From positions 6,904,501 through 6,968,500 of the forward strand of contig CP107851.1 of NCBI GenBank assembly GCA_036013505.1: a stretch of DNA of 64,000 nucleotides, given 5' to 3'. Source of the DNA: Streptomyces sp. NBC_00510. Its GTDB lineage: Bacteria > Actinomycetota > Actinomycetes > Streptomycetales > Streptomycetaceae. Position 1 is the first letter of the stretch. Every line of letters starts with the position of its first letter. The notes under the pieces were generated by a model. It ran no database searches. It was given only the letters and a program-made list of their open reading frames with translations, and was not told the origin of the DNA. This document shows positions 16,895-25,955 of the stretch, in pieces. The translations under genes and the position numbers were made by a program.

Positions 16895-17958
16895 TGAACC
16901 AGATCCTGGTCTCGGGTGTTCTCGGTCTGTTCCTGTCCCTCATCGGCACCCCGATGCTGATCAAGCTGCTGGCCCGCAAGGGCTACGGCCAGTTCATCCG
17001 CGACGACGGGCCCAAGGAACACCACAGCAAGCGCGGTACGCCCACGATGGGCGGCATCGCCTTCATCCTGGCCACGCTCGTCGCGTACGCGCTCACCAAG
17101 GTCATCACCTCGGAGCGCCCGACGATCTCCGGCGTGCTGGTGCTCTTCCTCTTCACGGGTCTGGGCGTCGTCGGCTTCCTCGACGACTACATCAAGATCG
17201 TCAAGCAGCGCAGCCTGGGCCTGCGGGCCAAGGCGAAGATGGCGGGCCAGCTGATCGTCGGCATCACCTTCGCGGTGCTGTCGCTGCAGTTCTCCGACGC
17301 CCGCGGCGTCACCCCGGCCTCCACCCGGCTGTCCTTCACACAGGACTTCGGCTGGTCCCTCGGCCCGGTGATCTTCGTGATCTGGGCCCTGTTCATGATC
17401 CTCGCGATGTCGAACGGCGTGAACCTCACCGACGGCCTCGACGGCCTGGCCACCGGCGCCTCGGTGATGGTCTTCGCCTCCTACACCGTCATCGGCGTGT
17501 GGCAGTACGGCCAGTCCTGCTCCAACGTCATCACCGCGGGACCCGGCTGCTACGACGTACCGCATCCGCTCGACCTCGCGGTCGTCGCCGCGGCGCTGAT
17601 GGGCGCCTGTTTCGGCTTCCTGTGGTGGAACACCTCGCCGGCCAAGATCTTCATGGGTGACACCGGCTCGCTCGCGCTCGGCGGCGCCCTGGCCGGTCTG
17701 GCCATCTGCTCCCGCACCGAGCTGCTGCTGGCGATCCTGGGCGGCCTCTTCGTCCTGATCACCCTCTCCGTGGTCATCCAGGTCGGCTCCTTCCGCCTGA
17801 CCGGCAAGCGCGTCTTCCGCATGGCACCGCTGCAGCACCACTTCGAGCTCAAGGGCTGGAGCGAGGTCCTGGTCGTCGTCCGCTTCTGGATCATCCAGGG
17901 CATGTGCATGGCCGTCGGCCTCGGTCTCTTCTACGCGGGCTGGGTGGCCGCGCAGTGA
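16894..17958 (+). CDS. mraY: Phospho-MurNAc-pentapeptide translocase MraY
   Basis: 354 residues, about ten membrane spans. Conserved loops are visible: GTPTMGGIAF, GFLDDYIKI, NLTDGLDGLA, FMGDTGSLALGG and PLQHHFE. It transfers phospho-MurNAc-pentapeptide to undecaprenyl phosphate, making lipid I at the inner membrane face. ATG shares its A with the TAA stop of murF; the stop overlaps the murD GTG by four bases. Confidence 0.97.
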   Translation: MNQILVSGVLGLFLSLIGTPMLIKLLARKGYGQFIRDDGPKEHHSKRGTPTMGGIAFILATLVAYALTKVITSERPTISGVLVLFLFTGLGVVGFLDDYIKIVKQRSLGLRAKAKMAGQLIVGITFAVLSLQFSDARGVTPASTRLSFTQDFGWSLGPVIFVIWALFMILAMSNGVNLTDGLDGLATGASVMVFASYTVIGVWQYGQSCSNVITAGPGCYDVPHPLDLAVVAAALMGACFGFLWWNTSPAKIFMGDTGSLALGGALAGLAICSRTELLLAILGGLFVLITLSVVIQVGSFRLTGKRVFRMAPLQHHFELKGWSEVLVVVRFWIIQGMCMAVGLGLFYAGWVAAQ

Positions 17959-19448
17959 CCTCGGCCCCCGGGCAGGAGCCCGGCTCCCGTCAGGACGGAC
18001 TTCCGCCGGCCGCCGTCGAGGCGGCCGGGCGGCTCGGACTGCCGGGCCGCCGGGTCACCGTCGCGGGCCTCGGCGTCTCGGGCGTGCCCGCCGCCAAGGC
18101 GCTGCACGCCCTCGGCGCCCGCGTGACGGTCGTCAACGACGGCGACGACGAGCCGGCCCGGGCCCAGGCCGCCGAGCTGGAGGCGCTGGGCGTCACCGTG
18201 CGGCTCGGGGACGGCCGGACCCTGCCCGAGGGCACCGGACTGATCGTCACCTCGCCCGGGTGGAAGCCCACCAGCCCGCTCTTCGCGGCCGCCGAGGCCG
18301 CGGGCGTGCCCGTGTGGGGCGACGTGGAGCTGGCCTGGCGGCTGCGCGGCCCCGGGGCGGCGCCCTGGCTCGCCGTCACCGGCACCAACGGCAAGACCAC
18401 GACCGTGCAGATGCTCGCCTCCATCCTGAGCGCTGCGGGCCTGCGCACCGCGGCGGTCGGCAACATCGGCACGCCGATCCTGGACGTCGTCCTGTCCGGG
18501 CAGGAGTACGACGTCCTCGCCGTGGAGCTGTCCAGCTACCAGCTGCACTGGGCCCCCTCGGTGCGCCCGCACTCGGCCGCCGTCCTGAACCTCGCCCCGG
18601 ACCACCTCGACTGGCACGGCTCGATGGAGGCCTACGCCGCCGACAAGGGCCGCATCTACGAGGGCAACAAGGTCGCCTGCGTCTACAACCTCGCGGACCC
18701 CGCCACCGAGGCGCTGGTGCGCGAGGCCGACGTCGAGGAGGGCTGCCGCGCGATCGGCTTCGGCCTCGGCAGCCCCCGGCCCTCGGAGTTCGGGGTCGTC
18801 GAGGGCATCCTGGTCGACCGGGCCTTCGCGCCCGAGCGGCACAAGAACGCCCAGGAGCTGGCCGAGGTCTCCGACGTGCACCCGCCGGCCCCGCACAACA
18901 TCGCCAACGCCCTGGCCGCGGCCGCCCTCGCCCGCGCGTTCGGCGCCCCGCCGGCCGCCGTCCGGGACGGCCTGCGCGCCTTCCGGCCCGACGCCCACCG
19001 CATCGCCCACGTGGACCGGATCGACGACGTGGACTACGTCGACGACTCCAAGGCGACCAACACCCACGCCGCCGAGGCCTCCCTCGCGGCCTACGAGCAC
19101 ATCGTCTGGATCGGCGGCGGCCTCGCCAAGGGCGCCACCTTCGACGAGCTGGTCAAGGGCGCGGCCAAGCGGCTGCGCGGCGCGGTGCTGCTGGGGGCCG
19201 ACCGCGCCCTCATCCGTGAAGCGCTCGCGCGACACGCCCCCGAGGTCCCGGTCGTCGACCTCGACCGCACCGACACTGGGGCGATGGCGGCGGCCGTCCA
19301 CGCCGCGCGGGACCTCGCCCACCCGGGGGACACGGTGCTGCTGGCACCGGCCTGCGCCTCGATGGACATGTTCGCGGACTACAAGGCTCGCGGAAACGCC
19401 TTCGCGCAGGCCGTACGGGATCTGCGGGCGCCCGGCGCCGGGCAGTAG
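17955..19448 (+). CDS. murD: UDP-MurNAc-L-Ala:D-Glu ligase MurD
   Basis: 497 residues from GTG 17955, which overlaps the mraY stop as GTGA. About 35 residues of linker precede the dinucleotide-fold start VTVAGLGVSGVPAAKAL. The ATP loop is VTGTNGKTTTVQML; the central motif is NLAPDHLDWHGSMEAY; the C-terminal part has YVDDSKATNTHAAEASL. It adds D-Glu to UDP-MurNAc-L-Ala in the cytoplasm. 40 bases separate it from ftsW. Confidence 0.96.
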   Translation: MTSAPGQEPGSRQDGLPPAAVEAAGRLGLPGRRVTVAGLGVSGVPAAKALHALGARVTVVNDGDDEPARAQAAELEALGVTVRLGDGRTLPEGTGLIVTSPGWKPTSPLFAAAEAAGVPVWGDVELAWRLRGPGAAPWLAVTGTNGKTTTVQMLASILSAAGLRTAAVGNIGTPILDVVLSGQEYDVLAVELSSYQLHWAPSVRPHSAAVLNLAPDHLDWHGSMEAYAADKGRIYEGNKVACVYNLADPATEALVREADVEEGCRAIGFGLGSPRPSEFGVVEGILVDRAFAPERHKNAQELAEVSDVHPPAPHNIANALAAAALARAFGAPPAAVRDGLRAFRPDAHRIAHVDRIDDVDYVDDSKATNTHAAEASLAAYEHIVWIGGGLAKGATFDELVKGAAKRLRGAVLLGADRALIREALARHAPEVPVVDLDRTDTGAMAAAVHAARDLAHPGDTVLLAPACASMDMFADYKARGNAFAQAVRDLRAPGAGQ

Positions 19449-19488
19449 CCGGGGCCGCCCCGGCACGCACCGCGACCTAGGAGGGGAC

Positions 19489-20889
19489 ATGACGGCAGCC
19501 GACCACGGTGACGCCTCCGGTTCTCGTTCCCGCAACGCCCTGAAGGCGCCCGCCCGCCCCCCGCGGGCGGCGTCGTCACGGCCCGGGGCGGCCGCCTCCG
19601 GGGCGCGCACCCCCGGTGGGAAGGCGTCGCGGGGCAGCGCGCTGCGCGGCGCCAGGGTCGTCCTGGACCGCGCCATGCGGGCCTGGGACCGCCCGCTGAC
19701 CGCGTACTACGTCATCCTCGGCAGCAGTCTGCTGATCACCGTGCTCGGCCTGGTGATGGTCTTCTCCGCCTCGCAGATCAAGGCGCTGGAGTACGGGCTG
19801 CCGTCCACGTACTACTTCCGCAAGCAGCTGTTCGCCGCCGTGCTCGGCACCGGCCTGCTCGTCGCGGCCTCGCGGGTTCCGGTGCGGCTGCACCGGGCGC
19901 TGTCCTACCCGCTGCTCGTCGGCTCGGTCTTCCTCATGGCCCTGGTCCAGGTGCCGGGGATAGGGCAGTCCGTCAACGGCAACCAGAACTGGCTCTACCT
20001 CGGCGGCCCGTTCCAGCTGCAGCCCAGTGAGTTCGGCAAGCTCGCGCTCGTCCTGTGGGGCGCGGACCTGCTGGCCCGCAAGGAGGACCTCAAGCTCCTC
20101 GTCCAGTGGAAGCACCTGCTGATCCCGCTGGTGCCGGTGGCCTTCCTGCTGCTCGGCCTGATCATGCTCGGCGGTGACATGGGCACCGCGATCATCCTCA
20201 CCGCGATCCTGTTCGGCCTGCTGTGGATCGCCGGCGCCCCCACCCGGCTGTTCGCGGGCGTCCTGGGGGTCGCGGGGATGATCGGCTTCCTGCTGATCAA
20301 GACCAGCGGCAACCGCATGGACCGGCTGGCCTGCATCGGGGCCACCGACGTCACTCCCGGTGGCGGCTGCTGGCAGGCCGTGCACGGGATCTACGCCCTG
20401 GCCTCGGGCGGATGGTTCGGTTCCGGACTCGGCGCGAGCGTGGAAAAATGGGGTCAACTGCCCGAACCGCACACCGACTTCATCTTCGCCGTGACCGGGG
20501 AGGAACTGGGGCTGACGGGGACGCTGTCGGTGCTCGTCCTCTTCGCGGCTCTAGGCTATGCGGGTATCCGCGTGGCCGGTCGTACGGAGGAGCCCTTCGT
20601 CAGGTTTGCCGCGGGAGGCGTGACGACGTGGATCACGGCGCAGTTCGTGGTCAACATCGGTGCGGTGCTCGGCCTGCTGCCGATCGCCGGTGTCCCGCTC
20701 CCGCTGTTCTCCTACGGGGGCTCGGCCCTCCTGCCGACCATGTTCGCGATCGGGCTGCTCATCTCCTTCGCGAGGAGCGAGCCCGCCGCGCGAGCGGCAC
20801 TCAACGCGCGGGGGCCCGGCTACTGGCCGGGGGCAATGACACGGACGATGAGGCGGTTCGTCAGACGGCGACCGTCCGGAGAGCGGTGA
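19489..20889 (+). CDS. ftsW: Septal peptidoglycan polymerase FtsW (SEDS family)
   Basis: 466 residues. About 55 residues of basic Ala/Arg/Ser-rich cytoplasmic head, then around ten membrane spans. SEDS signatures: VFSASQ in the first spans, GNQNWLYLGGPFQLQPSEFGKLALVLW (large loop), and PLPLFSYGGSALLPTMFAIGLL near the end. FtsW polymerises lipid II for the septum together with FtsI. ATG at 19489 has AGGAGGGG just upstream; the open frame further upstream lies inside murD. Confidence 0.95.
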   Translation: MTAADHGDASGSRSRNALKAPARPPRAASSRPGAAASGARTPGGKASRGSALRGARVVLDRAMRAWDRPLTAYYVILGSSLLITVLGLVMVFSASQIKALEYGLPSTYYFRKQLFAAVLGTGLLVAASRVPVRLHRALSYPLLVGSVFLMALVQVPGIGQSVNGNQNWLYLGGPFQLQPSEFGKLALVLWGADLLARKEDLKLLVQWKHLLIPLVPVAFLLLGLIMLGGDMGTAIILTAILFGLLWIAGAPTRLFAGVLGVAGMIGFLLIKTSGNRMDRLACIGATDVTPGGGCWQAVHGIYALASGGWFGSGLGASVEKWGQLPEPHTDFIFAVTGEELGLTGTLSVLVLFAALGYAGIRVAGRTEEPFVRFAAGGVTTWITAQFVVNIGAVLGLLPIAGVPLPLFSYGGSALLPTMFAIGLLISFARSEPAARAALNARGPGYWPGAMTRTMRRFVRRRPSGER

Positions 20890-20895
20890 ATTTCG

Positions 20896-21987
20896 GTGCA
20901 TGTCGTACTCGCCGGTGGGGGGACCGCCGGCCACATCGAGCCCGCGCTCGCGCTCGCCGACGCCCTGCGCAGGCAGGACCCGACCGTGGGGATCACGGCA
21001 CTCGGCACCGAGCGGGGTCTGGAGACCCGGCTGGTGCCGGAACGCGGCTACGATCTGGCGCTCATCCCGGCCGTCCCGCTGCCGCGCAAGCCCACCCCCG
21101 AGCTGATCACCGTCCCAGGGCGGCTGCGCGGCACCATCAAGGCCGCCGAGCAGATCCTGGAGCGGACCAAGGCCGACGCGCTCGTCGGCTTCGGCGGCTA
21201 CGTCGCCCTGCCCGGCTACCTGGCCGCCAAGCGGCTCGGCGTGCCGATCGTGGTGCACGAGGCCAACGCCCGCCCGGGCCTCGCCAACAAGATCGGCTCC
21301 CGCTACACCGGCTACGTGGCCGTGAGCACCCCGGACAGCAAGCTCCGGCACTCCCGCTACGTCGGCATCCCGCTGCGCCGGTCCATCGCGACCCTCGACC
21401 GCGCCGCGGTCCGCGCGGAGGCGCGTGCCGCCTTCGGCCTCGACCAGAATCTGCCGACCCTGCTGGTCTCCGGCGGTTCCCAGGGCGCCCGGCGGCTCAA
21501 CGAGGTGATCGCCTCCGTCGCCCCGCGCCTGCAGCAGTCCGGCGTCCAGATCCTGCACGCGGTCGGCCCGAAGAACGAGCTCCCGCGCGCCGACAACATG
21601 CCCGGCATGCCGCAGTACGTCCCGGTCCCCTACCTGGACCGGATGGACCTCGCCTACGCCGCCGCCGACATGATGCTCTGCCGGGCCGGCGCCATGACCG
21701 TCGCCGAGCTCTCCGCCGTGGGCCTACCGGCCGCGTACGTCCCGCTGCCGATCGGCAACGGCGAGCAGCGGCTGAACGCGCAGCCGGTCGTCAAGGCGGG
21801 CGGCGGCGTCATCGTCGACGACGCGGACCTCAGCGCGGAGTGGGTGCTCGGCAACGTGCTGCCGGTCTTGACTGATCCGCACCGTCTGTACGAAATGTCG
21901 CGCGCCGCGGCCGAGTTCGGCCGCCCGCACGCCGACGAGCTGCTCGTCGGCATGGTCTACGAGGCGATCGCCGCCCGCCGCGGCTGA
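20896..21987 (+). CDS. murG: UDP-GlcNAc transferase MurG
   Basis: 363 residues, GT28/GT-B fold. N-terminal glycine loop VVLAGGGTAGHIEPALALADAL; middle HEANARPGLANKIG; C-terminal LLVSGGSQGARRLNEV and the nucleotide-sugar site RAGAMTVAELSAVGLPA. It adds GlcNAc to lipid I to give lipid II. GTG at 20896, six bases after the ftsW stop. A GC hairpin follows the stop. Confidence 0.96.
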   Translation: MHVVLAGGGTAGHIEPALALADALRRQDPTVGITALGTERGLETRLVPERGYDLALIPAVPLPRKPTPELITVPGRLRGTIKAAEQILERTKADALVGFGGYVALPGYLAAKRLGVPIVVHEANARPGLANKIGSRYTGYVAVSTPDSKLRHSRYVGIPLRRSIATLDRAAVRAEARAAFGLDQNLPTLLVSGGSQGARRLNEVIASVAPRLQQSGVQILHAVGPKNELPRADNMPGMPQYVPVPYLDRMDLAYAAADMMLCRAGAMTVAELSAVGLPAAYVPLPIGNGEQRLNAQPVVKAGGGVIVDDADLSAEWVLGNVLPVLTDPHRLYEMSRAAAEFGRPHADELLVGMVYEAIAARRG

Positions 21988-22016
21988 ACCCCGGTGCCGG
22001 CCGGGCACCTCCGGCA

Positions 22017-22039
22017 CCCCCGGCGGGCGACGCCGGGGG
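22017..22039 (+). terminator. GC hairpin after murG
   Basis: Nine perfect base pairs (CCCCCGGCG with CGCCGGGGG, loop GGCGA), 30 bases after the murG stop and about 130 bases before ftsQ. There is no T-run; it may be a terminator, attenuator or mRNA-end stabiliser. Confidence 0.55.
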
Positions 22040-22171
22040 TCCCCCGTGCTCCGTTGGGGTCACGGGGGAGGAGGCCCGGCCCGCCGGGCGGCGCGCGGCC
22101 GCCCGGGCACCCAGCACGACGACTAGCCTGCCCGGAAGCGCAAGGCAGTTCCGACGACCCCGGAGGCGAAC

Positions 22172-22945
22172 GTGGCCGTACCGACGACCGTCGAGGCGGC
22201 CGGCGAGCAGGACGGCGGGACCGAGCGCCCGCCGCGGCGGAGCCGGCGCCTCATCGTCCTGACGGCGCTCGCCGCGGCCACCGTGCTGGGCGGCACGGGT
22301 ACCTGGCTGTTGTACGGCTCCGCCTGGCTGCGCGCGACGCAGGTCCGCGTGACGGGCACGGAGGTGCTCTACCCCGACGAGGTGCGCGACGCCGCGCAGG
22401 TGCCCCTCGACGGGCCGCTGGTTTCCGTGGACACGGACGTGATCGCCCGCCGGCTGAAGGCGCGGCTGCCGCGCATCTCCGCCGTGGAAGTGGAGCGTTC
22501 GTGGCCGCACGCGATCACGCTGAAAGTGACGGAGCGAACTCCCGCCGCCCTTGTGAAAGGTGACGGGTACTTCGTCGAAGTCGACGCGGACGGCTTCCGG
22601 TTCGACGAGCGGGACACTCCTCTCAAGGGTGTCCCCATCATCGAATTGAGGCCTGACCGCGACTCCGCGAGCTATCGTCTTTTTGGGACAAAACGACTAT
22701 TGGCGGCGGCGGTTCAGGTCGCGGCGGACCTGCCGAAGGCCGCATACCGGGACGCACAGCTCATCGATGTGCGCTCATATGACGACATTACGGTCGAACT
22801 GACCGGTGGGCGTGCGGTGATGTGGGGGAGCGCGGATCGAGGGGCGGAGAAAGCGGTTGCCCTCACGGCGCTGATGAAAGTCGAGCACGATGCCGAGTTC
22901 TTCGACGTGAGCGCCCCAACATCCCCTGCTGCGTCGGACGGTTGA
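22172..22945 (+). CDS. ftsQ: Cell division protein FtsQ
   Basis: 257 residues: basic head, one membrane span (about 29-49, LIVLTALAAATVLGGTGTWLL), POTRA domain (LRATQVRVTGTEVLYPDEVRDAA), then the FtsQ beta domain. It links FtsL/DivIC and the septal wall synthases. GTG at 22172 with GGAGG upstream. The 3' half has softer codons than its neighbours (CTA, TTG, ATT, AAA, TTT), from about 22500 on, just ahead of the ftsZ promoters. Confidence 0.94.
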   Translation: MAVPTTVEAAGEQDGGTERPPRRSRRLIVLTALAAATVLGGTGTWLLYGSAWLRATQVRVTGTEVLYPDEVRDAAQVPLDGPLVSVDTDVIARRLKARLPRISAVEVERSWPHAITLKVTERTPAALVKGDGYFVEVDADGFRFDERDTPLKGVPIIELRPDRDSASYRLFGTKRLLAAAVQVAADLPKAAYRDAQLIDVRSYDDITVELTGGRAVMWGSADRGAEKAVALTALMKVEHDAEFFDVSAPTSPAASDG

Positions 22946-22971
22946 CGTCCCAGCCTTCTGTTCGACACCCT
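22942..22971 (+). promoter_or_regulatory. Distal ftsZ promoter candidate with WhiA-type motif
   Basis: TTGACG (22942-22947, over the ftsQ stop), 18 bases, CACCCT (22966-22971). A GACAC motif, the core recognised by the sporulation regulator WhiA, is at 22964-22968, touching the -10. The predicted start is about 212 bases before ftsZ, matching the distal of three starts I recall for S. coelicolor. Confidence 0.4.
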
Positions 22972-23035
22972 GGTTGGTCCGGCTCTGGCGTGATCACATA
23001 GGGTCAAAAGAAAAGCGGGAGGTTCGGCGTGTTCG

Positions 23036-23063
23036 TTGAACGCGAACCGCTTGTCGATTTAGT
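23036..23063 (+). promoter_or_regulatory. Main ftsZ promoter candidate (sporulation-type P2)
   Basis: TTGAAC (23036-23041), 16 bases, TTTAGT (23058-23063), giving a start near 23070, about 120 bases before the ftsZ GTG. In S. coelicolor a developmentally controlled ftsZ promoter starts at about this distance (recalled). GTGTC, the reverse of the WhiA motif GACAC, lies over the -10 end (23062-23066). Confidence 0.6.
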
Positions 23064-23066
23064 GTC

Positions 23067-23126
23067 CTGTCCCAAAGGCAGTGCGGGACAGACATACTGG
23101 TAACCCTAAACCTCAGGGTTAGGGTT
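23067..23126. promoter_or_regulatory. Two inverted repeats in the ftsZ leader
   Basis: CTGTCCC (23067-23073) pairs with GGGACAG (23085-23091); AACCCTAA (23102-23109) pairs with TTAGGGTT (23119-23126). Both lie between the proposed P2 start and ftsZ. TAGGGT (23120-23125), 17 bases after CTGGTA (23097-23102), may be the -10 of a proximal promoter about 60 bases before the gene. They could be operators or leader hairpins. Confidence 0.5.
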
Positions 23127-23191
23127 CGGATCGGCCGGCCTTCCCGACGGTCCCCACAGGTATACGTAACTCGAGGCGAGAGGCCTTCGAC

Positions 23192-24403
23192 GTGGCAGCA
23201 CCGCAGAACTACCTCGCAGTCATCAAGGTCGTCGGCATCGGCGGCGGTGGCGTGAACGCCATCAACAGGATGATCGAGGTCGGTCTCAAGGGCGTCGAGT
23301 TCATCGCGATCAACACCGATGCACAGGCCCTGCTGATGAGCGACGCCGACGTCAAGCTGGACGTCGGCCGTGAACTCACGCGTGGACTCGGCGCCGGGGC
23401 CAACCCGGACGTCGGCCGGAAGGCCGCCGAGGACCACCGCGAGGAGATCGAAGAGGTGCTCAAGGGCGCCGACATGGTCTTCGTCACCGCGGGCGAGGGC
23501 GGCGGCACCGGTACCGGCGGCGCGCCCGTCGTGGCCAACATCGCCCGCACGCTGGGCGCCCTCACCATCGGTGTGGTCACCCGGCCGTTCACCTTCGAGG
23601 GACGCCGCCGGGCCAACCAGGCCGAGGACGGCATCGCCGGGCTGCGCGACGAGGTCGACACCCTCATCGTGATCCCGAACGACCGGCTGCTGTCCATCTC
23701 GGACCGCCAGGTGAGCGTGCTGGACGCCTTCCGCTCCGCGGACCAGGTGCTGCTCTCCGGTGTCCAGGGCATCACCGACCTGATCACCACCCCCGGTCTG
23801 ATCAACCTCGACTTCGCCGACGTGAAGTCCGTGATGTCCGAGGCGGGTTCGGCCCTCATGGGCATCGGCTCGGCCCGCGGGGACGACCGCGCGGTCGCCG
23901 CGGCGGAGATGGCCATCTCCTCGCCGCTGCTGGAGGCGTCCATCGACGGCGCCCGGGGCGTACTGCTCTCCATCTCCGGTGGCTCCGACCTCGGCCTGTT
24001 CGAGATCAACGAGTCGGCCCAGCTGGTCAGCGAGGCCGCCCACCCCGAGGCCAACATCATCTTCGGTGCGGTCATCGACGACGCCCTGGGCGACGAGGTC
24101 CGGGTCACCGTCATCGCGGCCGGCTTCGACGGCGGGCAGCCGCCGACCCGCAACCGCGACAAGGTGCTCGGCTCGTACTCCTCCCGCGAGGAGAACTCCC
24201 CGTCGTCGCCGGCCCGTCCGGCCGCCGAGCCGGCCCGCCCGGCCTTCAGCGGCCTGGGCAGCGTCACCCAGCGTGAGGAGGGGCCGAAGCCGGAGCCGGT
24301 GGCCGAGGTGCCCGCCCAGCCGATCGCCCCGCAGGTTCCCCCGGCGCGTCCGTACCAGGACACCGCCGCCGAGGAACTCGACGTACCCGACTTCCTGAAG
24401 TAA
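23192..24403 (+). CDS. ftsZ: Cell division GTPase FtsZ
   Basis: 403 residues. GTP-binding tubulin signature GGGTGTG at 103-109, T7 loop N205-L-D-F-A-D210, GTPase and C-terminal domains complete, then a Pro/Glu/Ala-rich linker and the C-terminal peptide DVPDFLK that binds SepF. It polymerises into Z-rings and, in aerial hyphae, into ladders that direct sporulation septa. GTG at 23192 with GAGAGG upstream. It has its own promoters in the 246-base gap after ftsQ. Confidence 0.98.
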   Translation: MAAPQNYLAVIKVVGIGGGGVNAINRMIEVGLKGVEFIAINTDAQALLMSDADVKLDVGRELTRGLGAGANPDVGRKAAEDHREEIEEVLKGADMVFVTAGEGGGTGTGGAPVVANIARTLGALTIGVVTRPFTFEGRRRANQAEDGIAGLRDEVDTLIVIPNDRLLSISDRQVSVLDAFRSADQVLLSGVQGITDLITTPGLINLDFADVKSVMSEAGSALMGIGSARGDDRAVAAAEMAISSPLLEASIDGARGVLLSISGGSDLGLFEINESAQLVSEAAHPEANIIFGAVIDDALGDEVRVTVIAAGFDGGQPPTRNRDKVLGSYSSREENSPSSPARPAAEPARPAFSGLGSVTQREEGPKPEPVAEVPAQPIAPQVPPARPYQDTAAEELDVPDFLK

Positions 24404-24415
24404 GCACAGTCACAC

Positions 24416-25159
24416 GTGATAACGCTCAACCACGCACGTCCGGGCGGCGCCCACTTCGCCTTCACCGACAGGTGGGGCGGGGTGAGCGCCGCTCCGTACG
24501 ACAGCCTCAACCTCGGCGGCGCGGTCGGTGACGACCCGGCCGCCGTCCGTTCCAACCGTGACCTCGCCGCACGCGGGCTGGGCCTCGACCCCGCCCGGGT
24601 GGTGTGGATGAACCAGGTGCACGGCAACGACGTCGCCATGGTCGCCGCCCCCTGGGCCGACGGCCGGGTCCCGGAGGTGGACGCCGTCGTCACCACCCGG
24701 CCCGGACTCGCCCTCGCGGTCCTGACCGCCGACTGCGTCCCGGTCCTGATGGCCGACGCGCACGCCGGAGTGGTGGCCGCGGCCCATGCCGGCCGCCCGG
24801 GTCTGCTGGCCGGGGTCGTCCCGGCGGCGGTCGAGGCCATGGTCGGCCTCGGCGCCCGCGCGGAACGGATCACCGCGATGACCGGCCCCTCGGTCTGCGG
24901 CGCCTGCTACGAGGTGCCCGAGGCGATGCGCGACGAGGTCGCCGCCGCCGTCCCCGAGGCCCGGGCCACCACCAGCTGGGGCACCCCCTCCCTGGACATC
25001 GCCACCGGAGTGCACGCCCAACTTGCCCGACTGGGTGTCCCGATGGGGGAGAAATCCCATATTTGTACGATGGAGTCCGGCGACCACTTCTCGTACCGCC
25101 GTGAGCGGACCACCGGACGACTCGCGGGATATGTCTGGCTGGACGGCCCGAGTGACTGA
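24416..25159 (+). CDS. pgeF: PgeF/YlmD-type protein (multicopper-oxidase-like cysteine hydrolase fold)
   Basis: 247 residues. Family signatures: FAFTDRWGGVSAAPYDSLNLG, WMNQVHGNDV, the catalytic-site VLTADCVPVLMAD and AAAHAGRPGLLAGVV, and GPSVCGACYEVPEAM. In E. coli the relative (YfiH) corrects wrongly built UDP-MurNAc-L-Ser peptides; a similar wall quality-control role would fit its place after ftsZ but is inference here. GTG at 24416, 12 bases after ftsZ. Confidence 0.88.
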   Translation: MITLNHARPGGAHFAFTDRWGGVSAAPYDSLNLGGAVGDDPAAVRSNRDLAARGLGLDPARVVWMNQVHGNDVAMVAAPWADGRVPEVDAVVTTRPGLALAVLTADCVPVLMADAHAGVVAAAHAGRPGLLAGVVPAAVEAMVGLGARAERITAMTGPSVCGACYEVPEAMRDEVAAAVPEARATTSWGTPSLDIATGVHAQLARLGVPMGEKSHICTMESGDHFSYRRERTTGRLAGYVWLDGPSD

Positions 25160-25892
25160 CCGTACGCAAGAGCGAAGGGCCGAGCTGGCCGGGAACCTGG
25201 CAGCGGTCGAGGAGCGCATCGCGGCGGCCTGCGCGGCGGCCGGCCGGGCGCGGGACGAGGTGACCTTGATCGTGGTCACCAAGACCTACCCGGCGAGCGA
25301 CGTGCGGATCCTGTCGGAACTCGGCGTCCGCCAGGTCGCTGAGAACCGCGACCAGGACGCCGCCCCCAAGGCGGATGCCTGTGCGGACCTGCCGCTGACC
25401 TGGCACTTCGTGGGCCAGCTGCAGACGAACAAGGTGCGCTCGGTGGTCCGCTACGCGGACGTCGTGCACTCGGTCGACCGCCTCCGGCTGGTCGACGCGC
25501 TCTCCGCGGCCGTCATGAAGTCCGAGCGGGCCGACCGTGAACTCGGCTGCCTGGTCCAGGTCGCGCTCGACGCCGAGGCCGGGGCGCAGGGCGCCCGCGG
25601 CGGAATCGCACCCGATGCCGTCGAAGGGATCGCCGAAACCGTCGCGGCCACCCCCGGGCTGCGCCTTGACGGACTGATGACGGTCGCACCGCTGGCGGGC
25701 CCGTACGCGGGTCAACCCCGCGCCGCCTTCGATCGGCTGGCGGAAATCGCATCCTGCCTGCGCGCGTCGCATCCGGCTGCAAACATGGTCTCGGCAGGGA
25801 TGAGCGCGGACCTCGAAGAGGCCATCGCCGCCGGTGCGACACACGTACGCATCGGTAGCGCGGTACTCGGAGTCCGGACCGGGCTCGGGTAA
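25152..25892 (+). CDS. yggS: YggS-family pyridoxal-phosphate homeostasis protein
   Basis: 246 residues from GTG 25152, overlapping the pgeF stop by eight bases. PLP lysine in LIVVTKTYPAS; HFVGQLQTNKVRSV; C-terminal SAGMSADLEEAIAAGATHVRIGSAVLG. Alanine-racemase-like N-terminal fold without known enzyme activity; it buffers PLP. An ATG 21 bases upstream is also in frame but the recalled streptomycete proteins begin at this point. In Gram-positive dcw clusters it is called ylmE. Confidence 0.9.
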   Translation: MTDRTQERRAELAGNLAAVEERIAAACAAAGRARDEVTLIVVTKTYPASDVRILSELGVRQVAENRDQDAAPKADACADLPLTWHFVGQLQTNKVRSVVRYADVVHSVDRLRLVDALSAAVMKSERADRELGCLVQVALDAEAGAQGARGGIAPDAVEGIAETVAATPGLRLDGLMTVAPLAGPYAGQPRAAFDRLAEIASCLRASHPAANMVSAGMSADLEEAIAAGATHVRIGSAVLGVRTGLG

Positions 25893-25955
25893 CGTCACCA
25901 AACAAGTCGGACCACACAAAAAATATGGTCTTTCCCCGCTGAGAGGACGCAGAGC

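Noticed and set aside
23102..23126. Telomere-like TTAGGG units upstream of ftsZ
   Set aside because: Only two units and part of a short inverted repeat; linear Streptomyces ends do not use this repeat.
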